A stretch of 64,000 bases of DNA from Atrina japonica (taxonomy: Eukaryota; Mollusca; Bivalvia; Pterioida; Pinnidae). Shown piece after piece: positions 24,361 through 54,890 of this stretch. The stretch covers positions 35,001 to 99,000 of the forward strand of contig BROG01000297.1 in assembly GCA_030159075.1 (NCBI GenBank), given 5' to 3'. A program made the translations under genes and the position numbers. Every line of letters begins with the position of its first letter. Within the stretch, counting starts at the first letter, position 1. The notes beneath the pieces were generated by a model, which did not search any database, was not told the DNA's origin, and saw nothing but the letters and a program-made list of their open reading frames with translations.

Positions 24361-26079
24361 CTTGATATTTACTCCTTTCTGTCGGCGTTTATACAAACAT
24401 TTCCTTTTCCACCTTTCAATCTTACCTGAGACATGGTTTGAAATTCAACTATTTTTGCTGTAAGTTATTGTTAAGATTTTTGAAAATTTCATTAATTTGG
24501 ATAGTGTAAAACTACACGAATAATATTTAGTCAATATTACTAACTATTACATCATTTCACTGTAAATCTTTGTCACAGGAAGATCTATCGGTCTAAAGTA
24601 GAAAAAACACTTACTCTCTTACAATTCATGAAAAACACATTGAAGTGTTCGATAGGCGGGCAGTTTATTGTATATAGGCACGAACTGGAAATTTACGAAA
24701 GACTTGTCAGCTTTCTTATCGACATTTGAGTTGTAAAATTATTTTATTACCTAAATATGGTGTTATTGTATATCTCAAGTAAGCATAAGTGCCAGATCTG
24801 GTCATCGTAGTTTCATTTCATATACAGGATCAAACTACATCGAAGTGATACTTATTTTCATAAGGTTTTGAGGAATAGTATCAAAAGTCAACATTTCACA
24901 ATATTTACGATTGTTACAATGATTTGATATGGAAATTATCAGGTTTTACTATCTGAAGACATTTTGAATCAATTAACATATGTTTCGCATTTCTGCGATG
25001 CCGGTTAGTCGAATTTCTTGACGTCACAATGCATTTGTAATGTTTGTCCGAGGTATGACCGAGGTGTCAAGTATTTTGACGTCATCAAATTTACAAATTA
25101 CAAACGCTTGAATGAAAATGTAAATTGTCCGAGAGTAGTTGTTTTATCGTCTGTACCGATGGTAAAGAATTCCTTAATCGTTGATAGTGATTATTTCCAG
25201 GAATTGTACATATGTCCTGACCTTGATATGAATGTGGATATGACCAGACATTAAAATATGTTTTCTTCTCCATGACACCTGCTCCCAGCTCTAAATTCTT
25301 TAATATCCCTGTTTACTTTCTATTTTTGTATATCCCGGGGTTTTGGCACAAATCATTCATATACATCTAATATGAACTAAGGCAATGCCTTGAAAGAGAG
25401 CGCAGCTCAATGTTTTGCACACGCTTGAAAAAGCATTCATCAGGAATCTAAACGACCTCCGTAGGACGTCAAACAGGCGAACGGCCTTCAACCGTTTGAG
25501 CTGCGCTCTCTATTATTTACCACTACATAACAAAACACTAAATTTTGAGTTTTCCTAAAAGAAAAGAAATCTAAGCTTTCTATCACCGTTTTAAACTTAA
25601 CTACACTGATATTTTATATTCAGTATTTTCTGTTTATTTTGGAGAGAGCGTATGTTGACGTTCAAAACAATATCAAAGTTAATGAAGCTTGATATTTTCT
25701 TGTTTATCTTGATGCGCATCTTAAAAAAAATAAAATGTAATCAATATTCTACACATAACTGGACAAAGATAAAGTCTAATTTATGATGTATTACATGCAA
25801 CCGATGTTTGTTCACTATGAAGGCGATAAAAGTTGAAAAAGAAAAAAGAACATATGTACTAGGTTTTTCGTGTAACCGATGTCTTAAATGTATATTGCGG
25901 TGAAAGATACAGAATTTCATTCATAAGCGAAGCTGTGTTCTAAGAAGTATAAGAAGTACATTTTTCTGAAAAGGTAAGTAAAATTTTTTAAAATATTATT
26001 CCTGCATAGACGTGACCATTATGTCTATATAAAATTCTCAGATACCAAAGTATAAAACTTTTTTATGCTTATATAAAAC

Positions 26080-26660
26080 AAAGATTGGTTCTTGATGTAA
26101 TAATTACATAAACAAAGATTCATTTGGTTCTTGATGTAATAATTACATAAACAAAGATTGGTTCTTGATGCAATAATTACATTAACAGCGTTCGGTTCTT
26201 GATGTAATAATTAATAAACAACGATTTGTTCTTGATGTAATAATTAAATAAACAACATTTGCTTTTTATGTAATAATTGCATAAAGAACGTTTGGCTCTT
26301 GATGTAATAATTACATAAACAACTTTGGTCCTTGATGTAATAATCATATAAACAACGTTTGGTTCTTGATGTAATAATTACATAAAACACTTTTGGTTCT
26401 TGATGTAATTAATACATAAACAACAATCGGTTCTTGATGTAATAATTACATAAACAACGTTTTGTCCTTAATGTAATAATTACATAAACAACGATTGGTT
26501 CTTGATGTAATAATTACATAAACCATGTTTGCTTCTTGATGTAATAATTACATATTAAACAACGTTTGTTCTTGATGTAAAGATTACATAAACAACGATT
26601 GGTTTTGGATGTAATAATTACATATACAACGTTTGGTTCTTGATGTAATAATTACATAAT
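26080..26660. repeat. About 34-bp minisatellite with palindromic core
   Basis: About 17 units of ggttcttgatgtaataatta plus cataaacaacgttt. The centre, TGTAATAATTACA, is a 13-bp palindrome, so every unit can form a small hairpin. Units differ by single changes and indels. Confidence 0.9.
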
Positions 26661-26816
26661 ACACTGATATTTGAACAAAACATCTGAAAACTTTGTGTCA
26701 TCAATAGGTTGTGAACATATTGTAAAGAAATATAATTTTTGTATAACGTGAATAAGAAAACAATATATCTTGATATTTAGTTTGAAAAACTACTTTCTAA
26801 AATATCCTTTGCATAA

Positions 26817-27102
26817 GAGCTGGACTGGCTCAGTCGGTAGCGCTCTCGACTCTTGATCATGAGGTCGTGAGTTTGAGTCCAGCCGGCGGCAGGTTGGTTT
26901 CCTGTCTTTCGGATGAGACAGTAAAAACCGAGGTCCCGTGTCACAGTAAGTGTCGGCACGTTAAAGACCCTTCACTCTTCAATGGCTGTAAGTGCCGAGC
27001 ATAGGCTAAAATTTGAAGCCCTTCACCGGCATTTGGTGACGTCTCCATATGAGTGAAAGATTCTTTAATGAGACGTTAAACAACAATAAACAAACAAACA
27101 CA
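26817..27102 (+). mobile_element. SINE A, near full-length
   Basis: tRNA-like head with A box TGGCTCAGTCGG and B box GAGTTTGAGTCC. Then a core (ttcggatgagacagtaaaa, gaggtcccgtgtcacagta, gtgtcggcacgttaaagac) and a tail (ttcaccggcatttggtgacg, gacgttaaacaacaataaac). It is about 285 bp and ends in an A/C-rich simple repeat, as expected for a polymerase III retroposon. Confidence 0.8.
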
Positions 27103-27269
27103 AAATCAATTTCATAACATGTGCATGTAATTTCTCTTGTGGACGGACAAATAACATTTTAAAAATAAAATATAAAAACAAAACACTGAAGTATTAAACA
27201 ATTTTGCCTGAAAGATGAAGTATGAAATTTGGAATTATGCAGACACTGAAAAACCGAAACGTCTTGTTT

Positions 27270-27690
27270 GGTAAGAAATATTACATCTTCCAAAGTTCAA
27301 AATGCATCACGTACTGTCTGAAATGCTGCATCTTCATCGACTGAAATATAGTATATTGTACCGTCTAAAATGTTACATCTTCATCGACTGAAATATAGTA
27401 TATTGTACCGTCTAAAATGTTACATTTTCATCGACTGAAATACAATATACTGTACAGTCTAAAATGTTGTACCTTCATCGACAGCAATATCTCGTACAGT
27501 CTAAAATGTTACATCTTCATTATTTGAAATACAACATATTGTACAGTCTAAAATGTTATATCTTCATCGACTGAAATACAATACCTTGTGCCGTCTAAAA
27601 CGTTACATCCTCATCGACTGAAATAAAATATATTGTGCCGTCTTAAGTGTTACATCTTCATCGACTAAAATACAATACATGTATATTGTG
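27270..27690. repeat. 47-bp minisatellite
   Basis: The unit has gtctaaaatgttacatcttc and atcgactgaaatacaatata. The tcttcatcga anchor at 27331 and 27378 gives a period of 47. About eight to nine units, diverging at both ends. Confidence 0.85.
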
Positions 27691-27707
27691 CCATTATTGT
27701 CCGATTC

Positions 27708-28125
27708 ACATAAGATGGCGGGGCGGAGTAACCTTTAAATTAGCATACGGTTACAACAAGCTGCACGAGGAAACGTTTTATCCCTCATTGGATAATCTCT
27801 TATGTATTGTGACATGCAAGAACGATTTCTCTAGTCATTGTAATTTTAATGTTATGCGTTACTGCCTAAAATTGCAAAATATCATCTCGAGAATAAATTT
27901 AGAACTTATTTATCGCGAAAATTTCCGGATTTACAATAATAAAGCATAGCGGCATTAACAGTACACTGACAAGGGTAAACGTTCCCATTTGTCACTATAC
28001 GTATGCATATACAGCGAGATATGAAACATTTTCCCCGTCAAACTTGTCTTAACTGGTTAGTGAGTAGAACCATCCGTATGACAATCAAAAGGTTACTCCG
28101 CCTCGTCATGTTATGTGAATCAGAG
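27708..28125. mobile_element. Long fold-back element (inverted arms about 150 bp)
   Basis: The left arm (27708-27860; gattcacataagatggcggg, cggagtaacctttaa, aagctgcacgaggaaacg) pairs with the right arm (27945-28125; cgtttacccttgtca-type inverse, aaaaggttactccgcc, atgttatgtgaatc). A related right arm with a short left arm is at 43195-43445. No transposase; MITE-like. Confidence 0.65.
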
Positions 28126-28304
28126 TAAGACAAATGCATTCCTCCTGTGTTTTATGTAAATGTTTTTGACATTTATTCTCCTCCTTTACGTAACAATGAT
28201 AAATAGATATATGCTCTGATAGAAACATCAAGTTGGTTAATGGAAGCATAATTACAGAAAATAGTCATCTTTTTAATATTTCAGACGTTAAACAGATTGA
28301 ATAA

Positions 28305-28800
28305 TGCTTCATTGTTGTTTTACATTCCACCAATAATGTTTCACTTATATGGAATTGTCACCAGCTTTGCTTGAAGTGCTCCAAATGTTGGTGTGTTCTA
28401 GGGACTGATGCCTATGCGGCGATGTTTCGTTTTACATACCAAGCCGAGGCGACTCGTCGTGGGTCCGTGGTAGAATGCACAATTTGCAACCGGAGGATTG
28501 CGGGTTCGGGCCTCGACGGAGGCGGCTGGCTTTTCCTGTCCTTCGGATGAGACAGTAAAAAACCGAGGTTCCATGTCACAGTAGGTGTCGACACGTTAAA
28601 GAATCATCACTGTTCAATGGCAGTAATTGTAGAGCATACGCCAAAATTTGAAACTCTTGAACGGGCATTTGGTGACGTCTCTATATGAGGAAAAGATTCT
28701 TTAGTGGGACGTTGAACAACAATACAACAACAACAACAACAACATATTACGCCTTCCACGACAGGTGGTCTCAGTTCTAAGTCTCATCTGAAAGACCCAT
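28305..28800 (-). mobile_element. SINE-like element C, interrupted by a SINE A
   Basis: 28305-28434 (attgttgttttacattcc, cacttatatgga, gaagtgctccaaatgttggt) and 28746-28800 (acgccttccacgacaggtgg, agtctcatctgaaaga) match two consecutive parts of 43777-44000. The intervening 310 bp is a SINE A copy. ACATA occurs at both junctions. Confidence 0.6.
28436..28745 (+). mobile_element. SINE A copy nested in element C
   Basis: Different tRNA-like head (B box GGGTTCGGGCC) but the same core and tail as 26817-27102: ttcggatgagacagtaaaaa, cacagtaggtgtcgacacg, gggcatttggtgacgtctc. It ends in a (CAA)n run. Confidence 0.7.
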
Positions 28801-28986
28801 GCGCTTGGTGACGGAGCAGTCACTACAATATTTCAAAGTATTGGTATAACCCGATACCGGATCAGTAGACCGCCATGAACAGTTAAACAGACATACGCAA
28901 CAACACCAGAGAAGTAAGGTATTGCATTAAATGTAAAAAATGTGCAACTATTTTTCAAATATCTACATCTACATTTTACTTTACAG

Positions 28987-29050
28987 AACAGTGATTTCGA
29001 CTGGGAAATTGTTGCAGTGACTTGACCCCATCTCCCTATGACGTACAATA
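28987..29050 (+). promoter_or_regulatory. Likely GALNT 5' UTR segment with upstream ORF overlapping the start
   Basis: A good acceptor (tttactttacag, AG at 28985-28986) precedes the first GALNT coding exon, so transcription probably starts further upstream. An upstream ATG at 29038-29040 in weak context opens a 12-codon frame ending at TAA 29071-29073. It is out of frame with, and overlaps, the main ATG at 29051, which has a good context (A at -3, G at +4). Such overlap usually lowers initiation at the main start. Confidence 0.4.
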
Positions 29051-46317
<17,267 letters not shown>

Positions 46318-47810
46318 CTCCCTCTCCGTCATATAGATTCATGAAATTACAAGTCATCTAGAAAGAGAGACTAGAAAGCTATGGGAATAATTTTATATCA
46401 TTTCCACACTAAAATGTAAGAAAAGTTTTTAGTACATTTGAACGAAAAGTTTTGAGTACCTTTGAACGAAATCAGGTTAAGGAGTTGATGAAGTTTTATA
46501 ATTTTATATCATATTTTCACGTAAATTGGAATCCAATTATTTTGGGACCATACTACCATATTTAGTATGAAATCGATATCGTATGAAATTATTAACAAAA
46601 AGATGAGAAAGATCAAATAATGATGTGGCAACATGTGTTATTTTACATGTTTGGTTTGTGTGTGATCTCTCTAGCAGCATATGTTCATTAAACAAATAGA
46701 ACATCACTTGCAAATTATTAGCAGAAAGTTTAAAACACATGCTAAACCAAGTAGGTAATTGACCTCAGCAATAGACCATTTTCGAGTTCTTATGTAATCC
46801 GTTTTTGGATCCGGATTTTTCGTGCACCGATTCAACTTTGTTGAAAATTCGGATCCAAAAACGGATAACGTAAGAAATTATCTATAAATTGGTTAATTAA
46901 TTCCAATATCATCTGATTGTTTGGAATATTTTTGCTTATATTGTTTTCACATATTTTTCGAGAAATATAAGTTTCTATTATATCACCAGTTTTGCCATAT
47001 TTGTGGTATACGAAGTAGATGTGTAAATATTGTTCTGATTGTTTGGTATTTACAGTAGGTCATGTTTTCTGCACACGTAGACTTCCATTCTAACATTTTA
47101 AATACGTGTATAAGTAACAAACCTACGATATATATTTGCTTATTCGTTTTGATATTACGGTTTTTGGTATATATTAAACATGCATTAATCAGCAAAGGGG
47201 AGTTATGTATGTAGCTAGCTAGCTATATAGATATTTATATATACTTTTGAAAATATCTACTGGGGATGAAATTAGTTGGGTGAGATTGAATTAGTTTCTT
47301 TTGCCATAAAATCAAAGTCTCGTTTCGAGTGTTTATACAGCTGTTACGGCGAGGTCGATATAATCCAATGGCTGGCTATAATTTCATTATCTTAAAGGCA
47401 TACAGTCTGTCATTTTCATAACAAAATTATATCTTCGATTAACAAAACTAACAAAAAAACATATAATGTATATATTGCCTAGAATAAATGGGGTATGCCG
47501 ACCATTGACATTCCTTCCATTCATGAAACACTCCAATGATAAGTCGCTCATTATCCAAATCCGAGGTTTTGTTTCACAAATTACCACATTATAAAAAAAT
47601 TTTTAAGCAGGGAATTTAAAGAACCTTTTTTATATATAAAACATCGTCGAGTATTTGAAACATTTAATACAAAAAATCAATGGTGACAGTTTGTATGCCT
47701 TTAACTGATCGAAATTTTGAAAGCTCAAAATTTCTCGCAATGTAATTTTTATTGTAATTTTATATCGATATGTTTACTTATGTGAATAAACAAAAAAAAA
47801 AACAATTCAA
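46318..47810 (+). other. Probable GALNT 3' UTR and flank
   Basis: AT-rich non-coding sequence after the GALNT stop. The first clear AATAAA with an A-rich run behind it is at 47785-47790, giving a possible 1.5-kb 3' UTR. A hairpin near 46790-46873 lies inside. The transcript end is uncertain. Confidence 0.25.
46790..46873. repeat. Inverted repeat hairpin in GALNT 3' flank
   Basis: Arms of about 30 bp around ccgtttttggatccg and cggatccaaaaacgg, with about three mismatches. Loop of about 21 nt. Confidence 0.65.
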
Positions 47811-48287
47811 ATGAATTAATCTTGGTCACATTCATTTATTTTTGTTGTTTACACGAGAATTATTTATTTTGATAAACATGTTGAGGTTTTTTATGAATGG
47901 TTTTAACGCTTTTACGCGCAAGCTAACAGGGCACGCTGACTCCTTCCGGACACCTGGTCCCATCTCGTTTTCCGGACACCTGTACCCATCTTTTTTCTGG
48001 CAATCCTACATATACACGTAGCCCACTTTCAAAGGACGAGATCTTTCAAAATCACGTCTCCGTATGACGTTCTTTTGATGTACCCGCAACCGATACTGAT
48101 TTTGAGTTTTTTTTTATTTTAACCCCTAAACATAGTTTTTCGGTTGACATAAATATTGTATTGCAATAATCATTCTCTGACGTAATATACACCTGACCTC
48201 TAGGTCAAATATCCAGGGGACTTTTACCAAGCCTGCTCGAATATCTGTTGAAGCTTAATCAATGTCCGATTTTGATTTGATTTTGAC

Positions 48288-48517
48288 CAGTGTTTACACC
48301 ACACTCAACAAGTTTTAATGGTGGAGGACAGAACCAGGTTACACTGTAACCGGGAAGAGACCATCAGCCTTCTGCAAGTAAACTATCAAACTTTCTCACA
48401 AAAAAAAATTAGCTTAGGTTCCAGCTGGGCTCGAACCTGCGCTGACCAGAGGTACGAGACTGGATGGTTCAATACGCGATGCTGTAACCACTCGACCCCT
48501 GAGGCCCCTCAATGCCC
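48288..48517 (-). mobile_element. SINE B with tRNA-like head
   Basis: On the minus strand, head A box GGGTCGAGTGGTTACAGC, B box CAGGTTCGAGCCC, then gaaagtttgatagtttact, ggtctcttcccggttacagt, cctggttctgtcctccacc and gttgagtgtggtgtaaac. This gives the full order of family B: head, body, tail. Confidence 0.75.
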
Positions 48518-49001
48518 GAAAACAAACACTGATGTCCGATTCCGTCTTCGAGTAGCACGTGCGTCCTAAATACTCGGTTACCTTCGTAAAATATACAGAA
48601 AAGTTTTTTATGATGGCGGATTCAAACTTATACAATTACAACGAGTTTCGTTTGGCAAGTGTATTCTTATAATATGATTACAATTGTTTTTAAAAACTTG
48701 AAGATATCTTTCGGTTTTGTATGAGATGAAATATTGCAAGGAAACTGTATGTAAAATTGTCGTCCATACTTCTTTCAGTCTTTGTTTTATTCATTTTATT
48801 CATATTAGATTTGACGAATAAAGTTGCAGAATGAAATTGCAATGTAAATGACAAGAAGCTTTAACAAAATCAAACTTTGATAAGAAAATAACCTTCAAAT
48901 ATGAATGTTGTTTAAAATCCCAGTGCACCATTAATATGTCTCAATGCTAACGCAACATACTTTAGGTCAATATCACTTCCATATACATGTATATTAAACA
49001 T

Positions 49002-49108
<107 letters not shown>

Positions 49109-50559
49109 ATATATTTAATATTTTCTAAAACATTGTGTTCTAACAAATTTAATCGTGACTAAGCGGAACAGGACTAACGTGCAATGTAGATTCAGATTAA
49201 AGACTGTTATTTACGTCCCTTGATTTTCGGATCACGGACTGGGTAGTAACACGCAAATAACAACTTTTGTAAAATCTTCCGATAGTAAAGAAAATACGTT
49301 TTCAATCAAGATGTCCGGGTAAGTCCCGGATTTTTGCAATTTTTAATATTTTCACGGACATTTCCCGACTGGGAATGTATTAAACGAAATTTCCGGGTAT
49401 TTCTCGAATTCAAGGATGCGTGGGAACCCTAATTAAAACTCTGTTAAATCAATACCGTCTGCTGAAAGACCAATATCTTAGTTAACAAAATTGCAATTGC
49501 TTTGTTTGCATCCCTGTTTCAAGATTTCACTTGTTTACAACTTGTAGTATTTTGCAATGGAAATTTCTAAAACGACATCTGGTGGTAATCCCAGTTGAAA
49601 AGTTTAAAACATTACATTACGCTTACCGACAAAGAGAGATAACTCCAATATAATACCATGGCCTTAAATTCAATAAATAATTTCTGTAATAATTTACAAA
49701 GATATGTACATATGTACAAAACATATTTTGCCACTGGAACCATTTACGTGTATTTCTTAACTCTAAATATTTAAATCTCTTTGTTATTATTATGATAAAG
49801 ACACGGTAAAATAGAATGATGTAACTCACAATATTAAATATTATAAACACAATACCAAAGTTATAATACTCAAGACGACCGTTTTTGTCAATAAAAAAGA
49901 TAATTGTTAAACAAATTTAGAAAGAAAACATTTTCTCCGTGGCGGACAAAGAACAAAGCAAAAGGAACAAGTCATAAACGTTTGATAACACAGTTCTGTT
50001 CGACGTAAATGGTGAATACTAAATCAATAATGCTTAATCGGCCTTGGCAACACTGTGATAAGCATGTCTGCTACTATTTATTTACGATCATAGAACAGTT
50101 GTAGACTACAATTCCGGAACTAAGCTGATTATATGAGGGATTTTGCCTGTTTACGTGCAGAAAGTTGATTGTATTTCGTCGGTTACATTGCAACAAATTT
50201 CTCCCTCCACGGTAAAAACGTGACCGCACACAAATAACTAAAGCGATGTTGCGTGTGGCAAGTGTGTATGCAAAGACTAAAATTCTAAGTTTTGAGGCCA
50301 TTTTGGTAAACTTCTTACTGCATAGATATATCCGATCTCAAAACCCGGTATGGCATTAACTCACGTCTTAAAGAGCAAGTATCACGTCATCTCTTGAAAA
50401 TACCATCACTGTATTTATCTTGTTTTCATAGGTAATCTATCGTATAATTCACGTAAAATGCATCATTTTATCACATGGTATCACATATAAAATATTAAAT
50501 GATTCAATTAGATATAAAAAAATTTAGATACCAAAGTATAAATCAATAGAATGTCCAGG

Positions 50560-50720
50560 ACATAGATACAAATCCGGTAAAAATGGACAAACACGGACCT
50601 CTGGAAACCAAGAGGTGGGATCAGGTGCCATGGAGGAGTAAGCATCCCCTGTCGACCGGTCACACCCGCCGTGAGTCCACAGTCAAGTCCAATGAAACAC
50701 GTGAGGAGTGTATCCTCGTC
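50560..50720. repeat. Dispersed repeat 'ggacaaacacggacctctg', copy 2
   Basis: Better-preserved relative of 37530-37720: ggtgggatcaggtgccatgg, aggagtaagcatcccctgtc, gaccggtcacacccgccgtg. A 65-codon frame across it is not supported as a gene. Confidence 0.6.
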
Positions 50721-51429
50721 ACAATTGGTACAGACGTCTCAACAACCGCCAACGAAAAGGCAACTCAACATTTCACTTAGTGAATCAGAGTAGTCGCAAA
50801 CAAGACTATTATACCGACCGTAAAATTTGCGGAACGTTGACATTAAACGTGGTTTTCGATATCCCTGTGTCAATAATTTGTCAGTGAGTAGTTTACCTCT
50901 GTATATGAAATCTTCATATGTTGTACACGCCCTGGCATATCGGATCATTTGTGAAATATAAACTCCATCTATATTTTGACATTTTTGATGAACATTTGTA
51001 GACTACGATTCTGGCACCTAACCTGGTGATGTGATGGTTTTGCCTGTTTACTAAAACGACAGTATTTCCCTGGTTATACTGTAAGAGTTTAGTTTTTTTC
51101 CTCCACCATGGTATGACAAGATCTATTGTGTTTTGCCATGACTTATAAATAGATATTACTAGGTACTGCAAAGAGTGATAACAATAATTTTGGACATTCT
51201 AGTAATTGCAAGGAGCAAAAACAAAACATCTGAGAATTTTTTACGTTTTTATTTGGCACGTATAGTGTTTCACGTTAGATCACATAATACAGAAATAGTT
51301 TTCTGACCAACATTTAAATTAAGCATTGTGAAAATATGATAAAGCTGAGATATCATAAACTGAATTACACAATTAAATCCTAAAAAAAACTCTTTAATGT
51401 TGCTGTTGTTTATATTTAACTTCAATTAA

Positions 51430-51605
51430 GTTAACCCTGTCAACCCTACAGATCATAATAGACTGGTCTTAAACAAAATGAAATAACATACCTTAACATC
51501 AACCCCTGAAAAACAATGGACTCTGCAGTAAATCAATGACTTAGATAAGTCCACTTGTGTCTCTAGTGGTGACTGAGTTAAGACACCTGGGGATGAAAGG
51601 GTTAA
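51430..51605. mobile_element. MITE with gttaaccctgtcaaccct ends, second element inside
   Basis: Outer ends gttaaccctgtcaaccct and gggatgaaagggttaa are roughly inverse. Inside (51499-51583) lies a copy of the 61718-61809 element (catcaacccctgaaaaac, ggactctgcagtaaatcaat). Confidence 0.5.
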
Positions 51606-52686
51606 TAAAATTTTAAATACAGATCAATTATAAAAGGAATCTCAATGTCTTCCAATTTTTCATGTTCTCATTTTTAACTTACGGTTACCACAGGTTTTAC
51701 CAAAAAGTGAGAAGATGACAATTAATGATCAGTTTGTCACTTTTTGGAGAAAATAAATTATTAAAACAGTAATTGTGAGAACATAATAAATTCTATAGAA
51801 GCTTACTTGTATAACTGAAGTATTTTCATTCACTGCATTTCTAATTTGGAATCTATCATAAACATTGTACTCAATCATTTTGATTATATAAATAGTATTG
51901 ACAACGTTGATATATAACAACTTTTTACAACGAGCTTGCACCAAATATATTTTAGCAAATTAAACACTGCTAATAAAATAACATTTATTTAGATCTTGTA
52001 AAGGGTTCATTCTCACTTGAACACAATTTTTTGAAAATTATACTCCTAATTGTACAACTTTTACACATGTGGCTGATGAGTTATAATCGCACTCAACTCG
52101 AGTAAAGTTCTGCTTTACCTGTTCAAAAGCTTTGCCAACTCTTCCATTTTTCAGTAATGGTATCAATTATATAGTTTCTTAATTTATATTTTCACCCGTG
52201 TTTCGGTGATATTTCAGTATCAAGCTTGTTATGTTTTAATAAAGTATGATTAAAAGTGACTGTACATTTTATAAATATAATACTACTTTTACTACCAAGC
52301 TTGCTACATGTAAGTCATATAAATTATTTGTTGTTACAATTGATTACTGAAGTGTTGCAAACATTACACAATTCCCGCTTGTACAACCTACTTTATTACT
52401 GAAATTTCAAAAAAGTTGTACAAGTTGGAAGACACTTTGTAAAGTAGGTGAAGCTTGGTTATGAATTAAAGCTCGGCTTAATAAAATATGTGAGACAGGT
52501 AAGGGCTGTTACTATGATGCCAAGCCAAATATATGTAATTGCAATTGCAATAGGTCTTGAAAAAAATATATATCTATACATTATATAGGCAGAGAACAGT
52601 ATAACAAAATTATTAATTGTTGTACATATAATAAACTAACATAATATACCATTAGTATAACTGTAGTAATCCTTAATAGTGAGTTT

Positions 52687-52723
52687 AATAATAATAATAA
52701 TAATAATAATAACAATAATAATG
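52687..52723. repeat. (TAA)n microsatellite
   Basis: About 12 TAA units, one interruption. Confidence 0.9.
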
Positions 52724-52900
52724 AAGGATTACAAAATACATTACCGGTTTTAACATAGAATTTATAAAAATCAACCAAATGGGATCTTAAACATGTATTG
52801 CAAGGTATCACATGATTACTAAATTACGCATTTCAAATCATGCATCAGTTGAAATTTTATTTTCATATCAATTTGTCACTATTTTCAAGGAACATTACTT

Positions 52901-53222
52901 AAAGGGGCATTAGCTGTGTTTACCAAATATTATTGAATTTTTTTTTCTACTTTTACTACTTGTACTTAATGTACAATATCAAATAAAAGCTATACAGAGG
53001 CATAAAAAAATCTTATATTCCGATATATTTTGTGAAGATAAGGTCAAGTTAGTCACTGTGGTGTGCTCATACAAAGAATAAGGTTGAATAAATCAATTGC
53101 AATAAGTGAATAACTGCCAAAGTGAGTTCCTCAAGCAAGTTTCACAAAATCTAAAGGAATTTAAGAATTCCTATGACTTTTTGTTATCATTACAAAAAAA
53201 CACACACAGCTAGTGTCCCTTT
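52901..53222 (-). mobile_element. MITE family 'AAAGGGGCATTAGCTG', copy 4, inverted
   Basis: Plus-strand start aaaggggcattagctgtgtt and end cacagctagtgtcccttt. The interior matches copies 1-3 only after reverse complementing (acaaaatatatcggaatata, tattcaaccttattctttgt). A solo end lies at 58169-58219. Confidence 0.75.
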
Positions 53223-53910
53223 CATAAATAAAATAAACACACAAGGTAAAAACATGAAAATTGAGAGTCATGATTCCAATATAAGCTAAATGAATAAGTC
53301 ATATTGCATGAATATACCTACTATAACAATAAAGGTAATCAACTATAAGGAATGTATTTTAAATAAAAGCAAAGCTCTGCAATTTTATCTCTATGGTTTA
53401 CTCAAAGTAACGACATGTGTCCTGATATATCACCCTATCTGTCATTGAAATGTGGTCTCTTAAGACAGTGGCCTCCAATAAGAGGCCATATCCTACCAAC
53501 GGATTTTCCATTTTCGGCTGCAAGGACAAACTTGTAACAATGGTGGCATGACTTTAAAAGGGAGATCACTCTAAAAGGACATTAAGCACATAAAAAAAAC
53601 CAAACCAGGTAAATAATACAATGATAAACATTTTTTTTTTCATTCAAGGATTTATTAAAAGAGCATTTATATGTGCACCCTAACAAGGTGTGCAAGTAGA
53701 AAATGGGATTAATGGAATGATTTTCACAGTGTACTCTTACAAGACAGGTGGTAACTCATGACAGTGATAACCTAACATGTGATTATCTTCATACAGTAAT
53801 TTCATCAAGTAAGCTACTGTCTCTAAATCTCTAAACGACAAACTTATATCTGCATAAACATTTTGGTCTGGAATCATACATATAGAGATTCCACAACGAG
53901 TGTTAGTTGA

Positions 53911-54060
53911 TTATCATGTTTATCTAACTTGAGTTAGTTAATTTTCACAAAAGGAAATAACATACCATTAACTCATCAACCCCTGAAAAACGATGGACTC
54001 TGCACGAGTGTCTTTTCAAATTTTGAAAATTAACAAACAAGAGTTAGATAAACATGATAA
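53911..54060. repeat. Inverted repeat around a TTAACTCATCAACCCC fragment
   Basis: Arms gattatcatgtttatctaac...gttaattttc (53911-53948) and gaaaattaac...gagttagataaacatgat (54025-54060) pair over about 35 bp. Between them is a fragment of the 61718 element (ccattaactcatcaacccct). Confidence 0.6.
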
Positions 54061-54890
54061 TAAACTTACAAAAGTTGTTGTATTTGATTCTACCGTAAGT
54101 GAAAACATTGGTAGTATAGATTATTAGCCTACATCACGTCTAGGCACTATTGGGCTCAAACTCTCATGATCACGTCTAACCTTTACCTTACTGCAATCTC
54201 CAGATTACATCAATATATCAAAGATAGGAAAACAGACATTGTTGGAGACTTCAATAAAGGACCCCATTCCTCCAATTACGATTTATTCAGCCCTGTTGCT
54301 TATCTGTATGTTTAGTATAACCACTTGAGAGTGGAATAACAACACAATTTATGTAGAAATATATTTATCTAACCTAATATGTAGCTGACATTTTGTTGAG
54401 AACATTTCTTGTAAAGCATGTAATATTATAGTTCACAAAACTACTTAAATTGTGTCGGAAGTCAAATTTATCATATGAACCGCCAAGAGGGAAGATCTTG
54501 ATTAAATAAATTCTTTAAATAAAACCTTTTGAGTTATCACCTGTCTTGGAGACCATATTTAAGTGGGATATGGAATGGTCTCTCAATACACTGCAGTTTC
54601 CAATCTGTATACCACTAAACATTCACTGTAAAACATATATGATTCAAGGGACAAGAGCGAAATCTATGTCACTGCAGTATACCCCAGAGCACCTATTTTA
54701 AAACAAAAACAAATGTATTTAAAGCCAAATTTGTTAGATAATCTTAACCTGGTATAGGTTTAGCAAAATAAACCGGCACATGTTTACAATTACATACATA
54801 ATGAGTATAAATGAGATCATAACAGCGGTGACAGGCACAAAATATTACAGCTATAATAATGAAATGCCATTTTATCTTGGTAAATCTATA

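Larger units (their letters stand above)
22300..28980. other. Gene-free stretch before GALNT
   Basis: Apart from the listed repeats (minisatellites at 23226, 26080 and 27270, SINEs, fold-backs), AT-rich sequence without recognisable exons. An inverted motif near 25365-25520 (gagagcgcagctcaa and ttgagctgcgctctct) follows a taatatgaactaaggcaatg block also seen near 137 and 58004, so it is a dispersed repeat. Confidence 0.5.

Noticed and set aside
26080..27690. CRISPR-like array (regular repeats with short linkers)
   Set aside because: Units are contiguous tandem repeats without unique spacers, in animal DNA next to SINEs.
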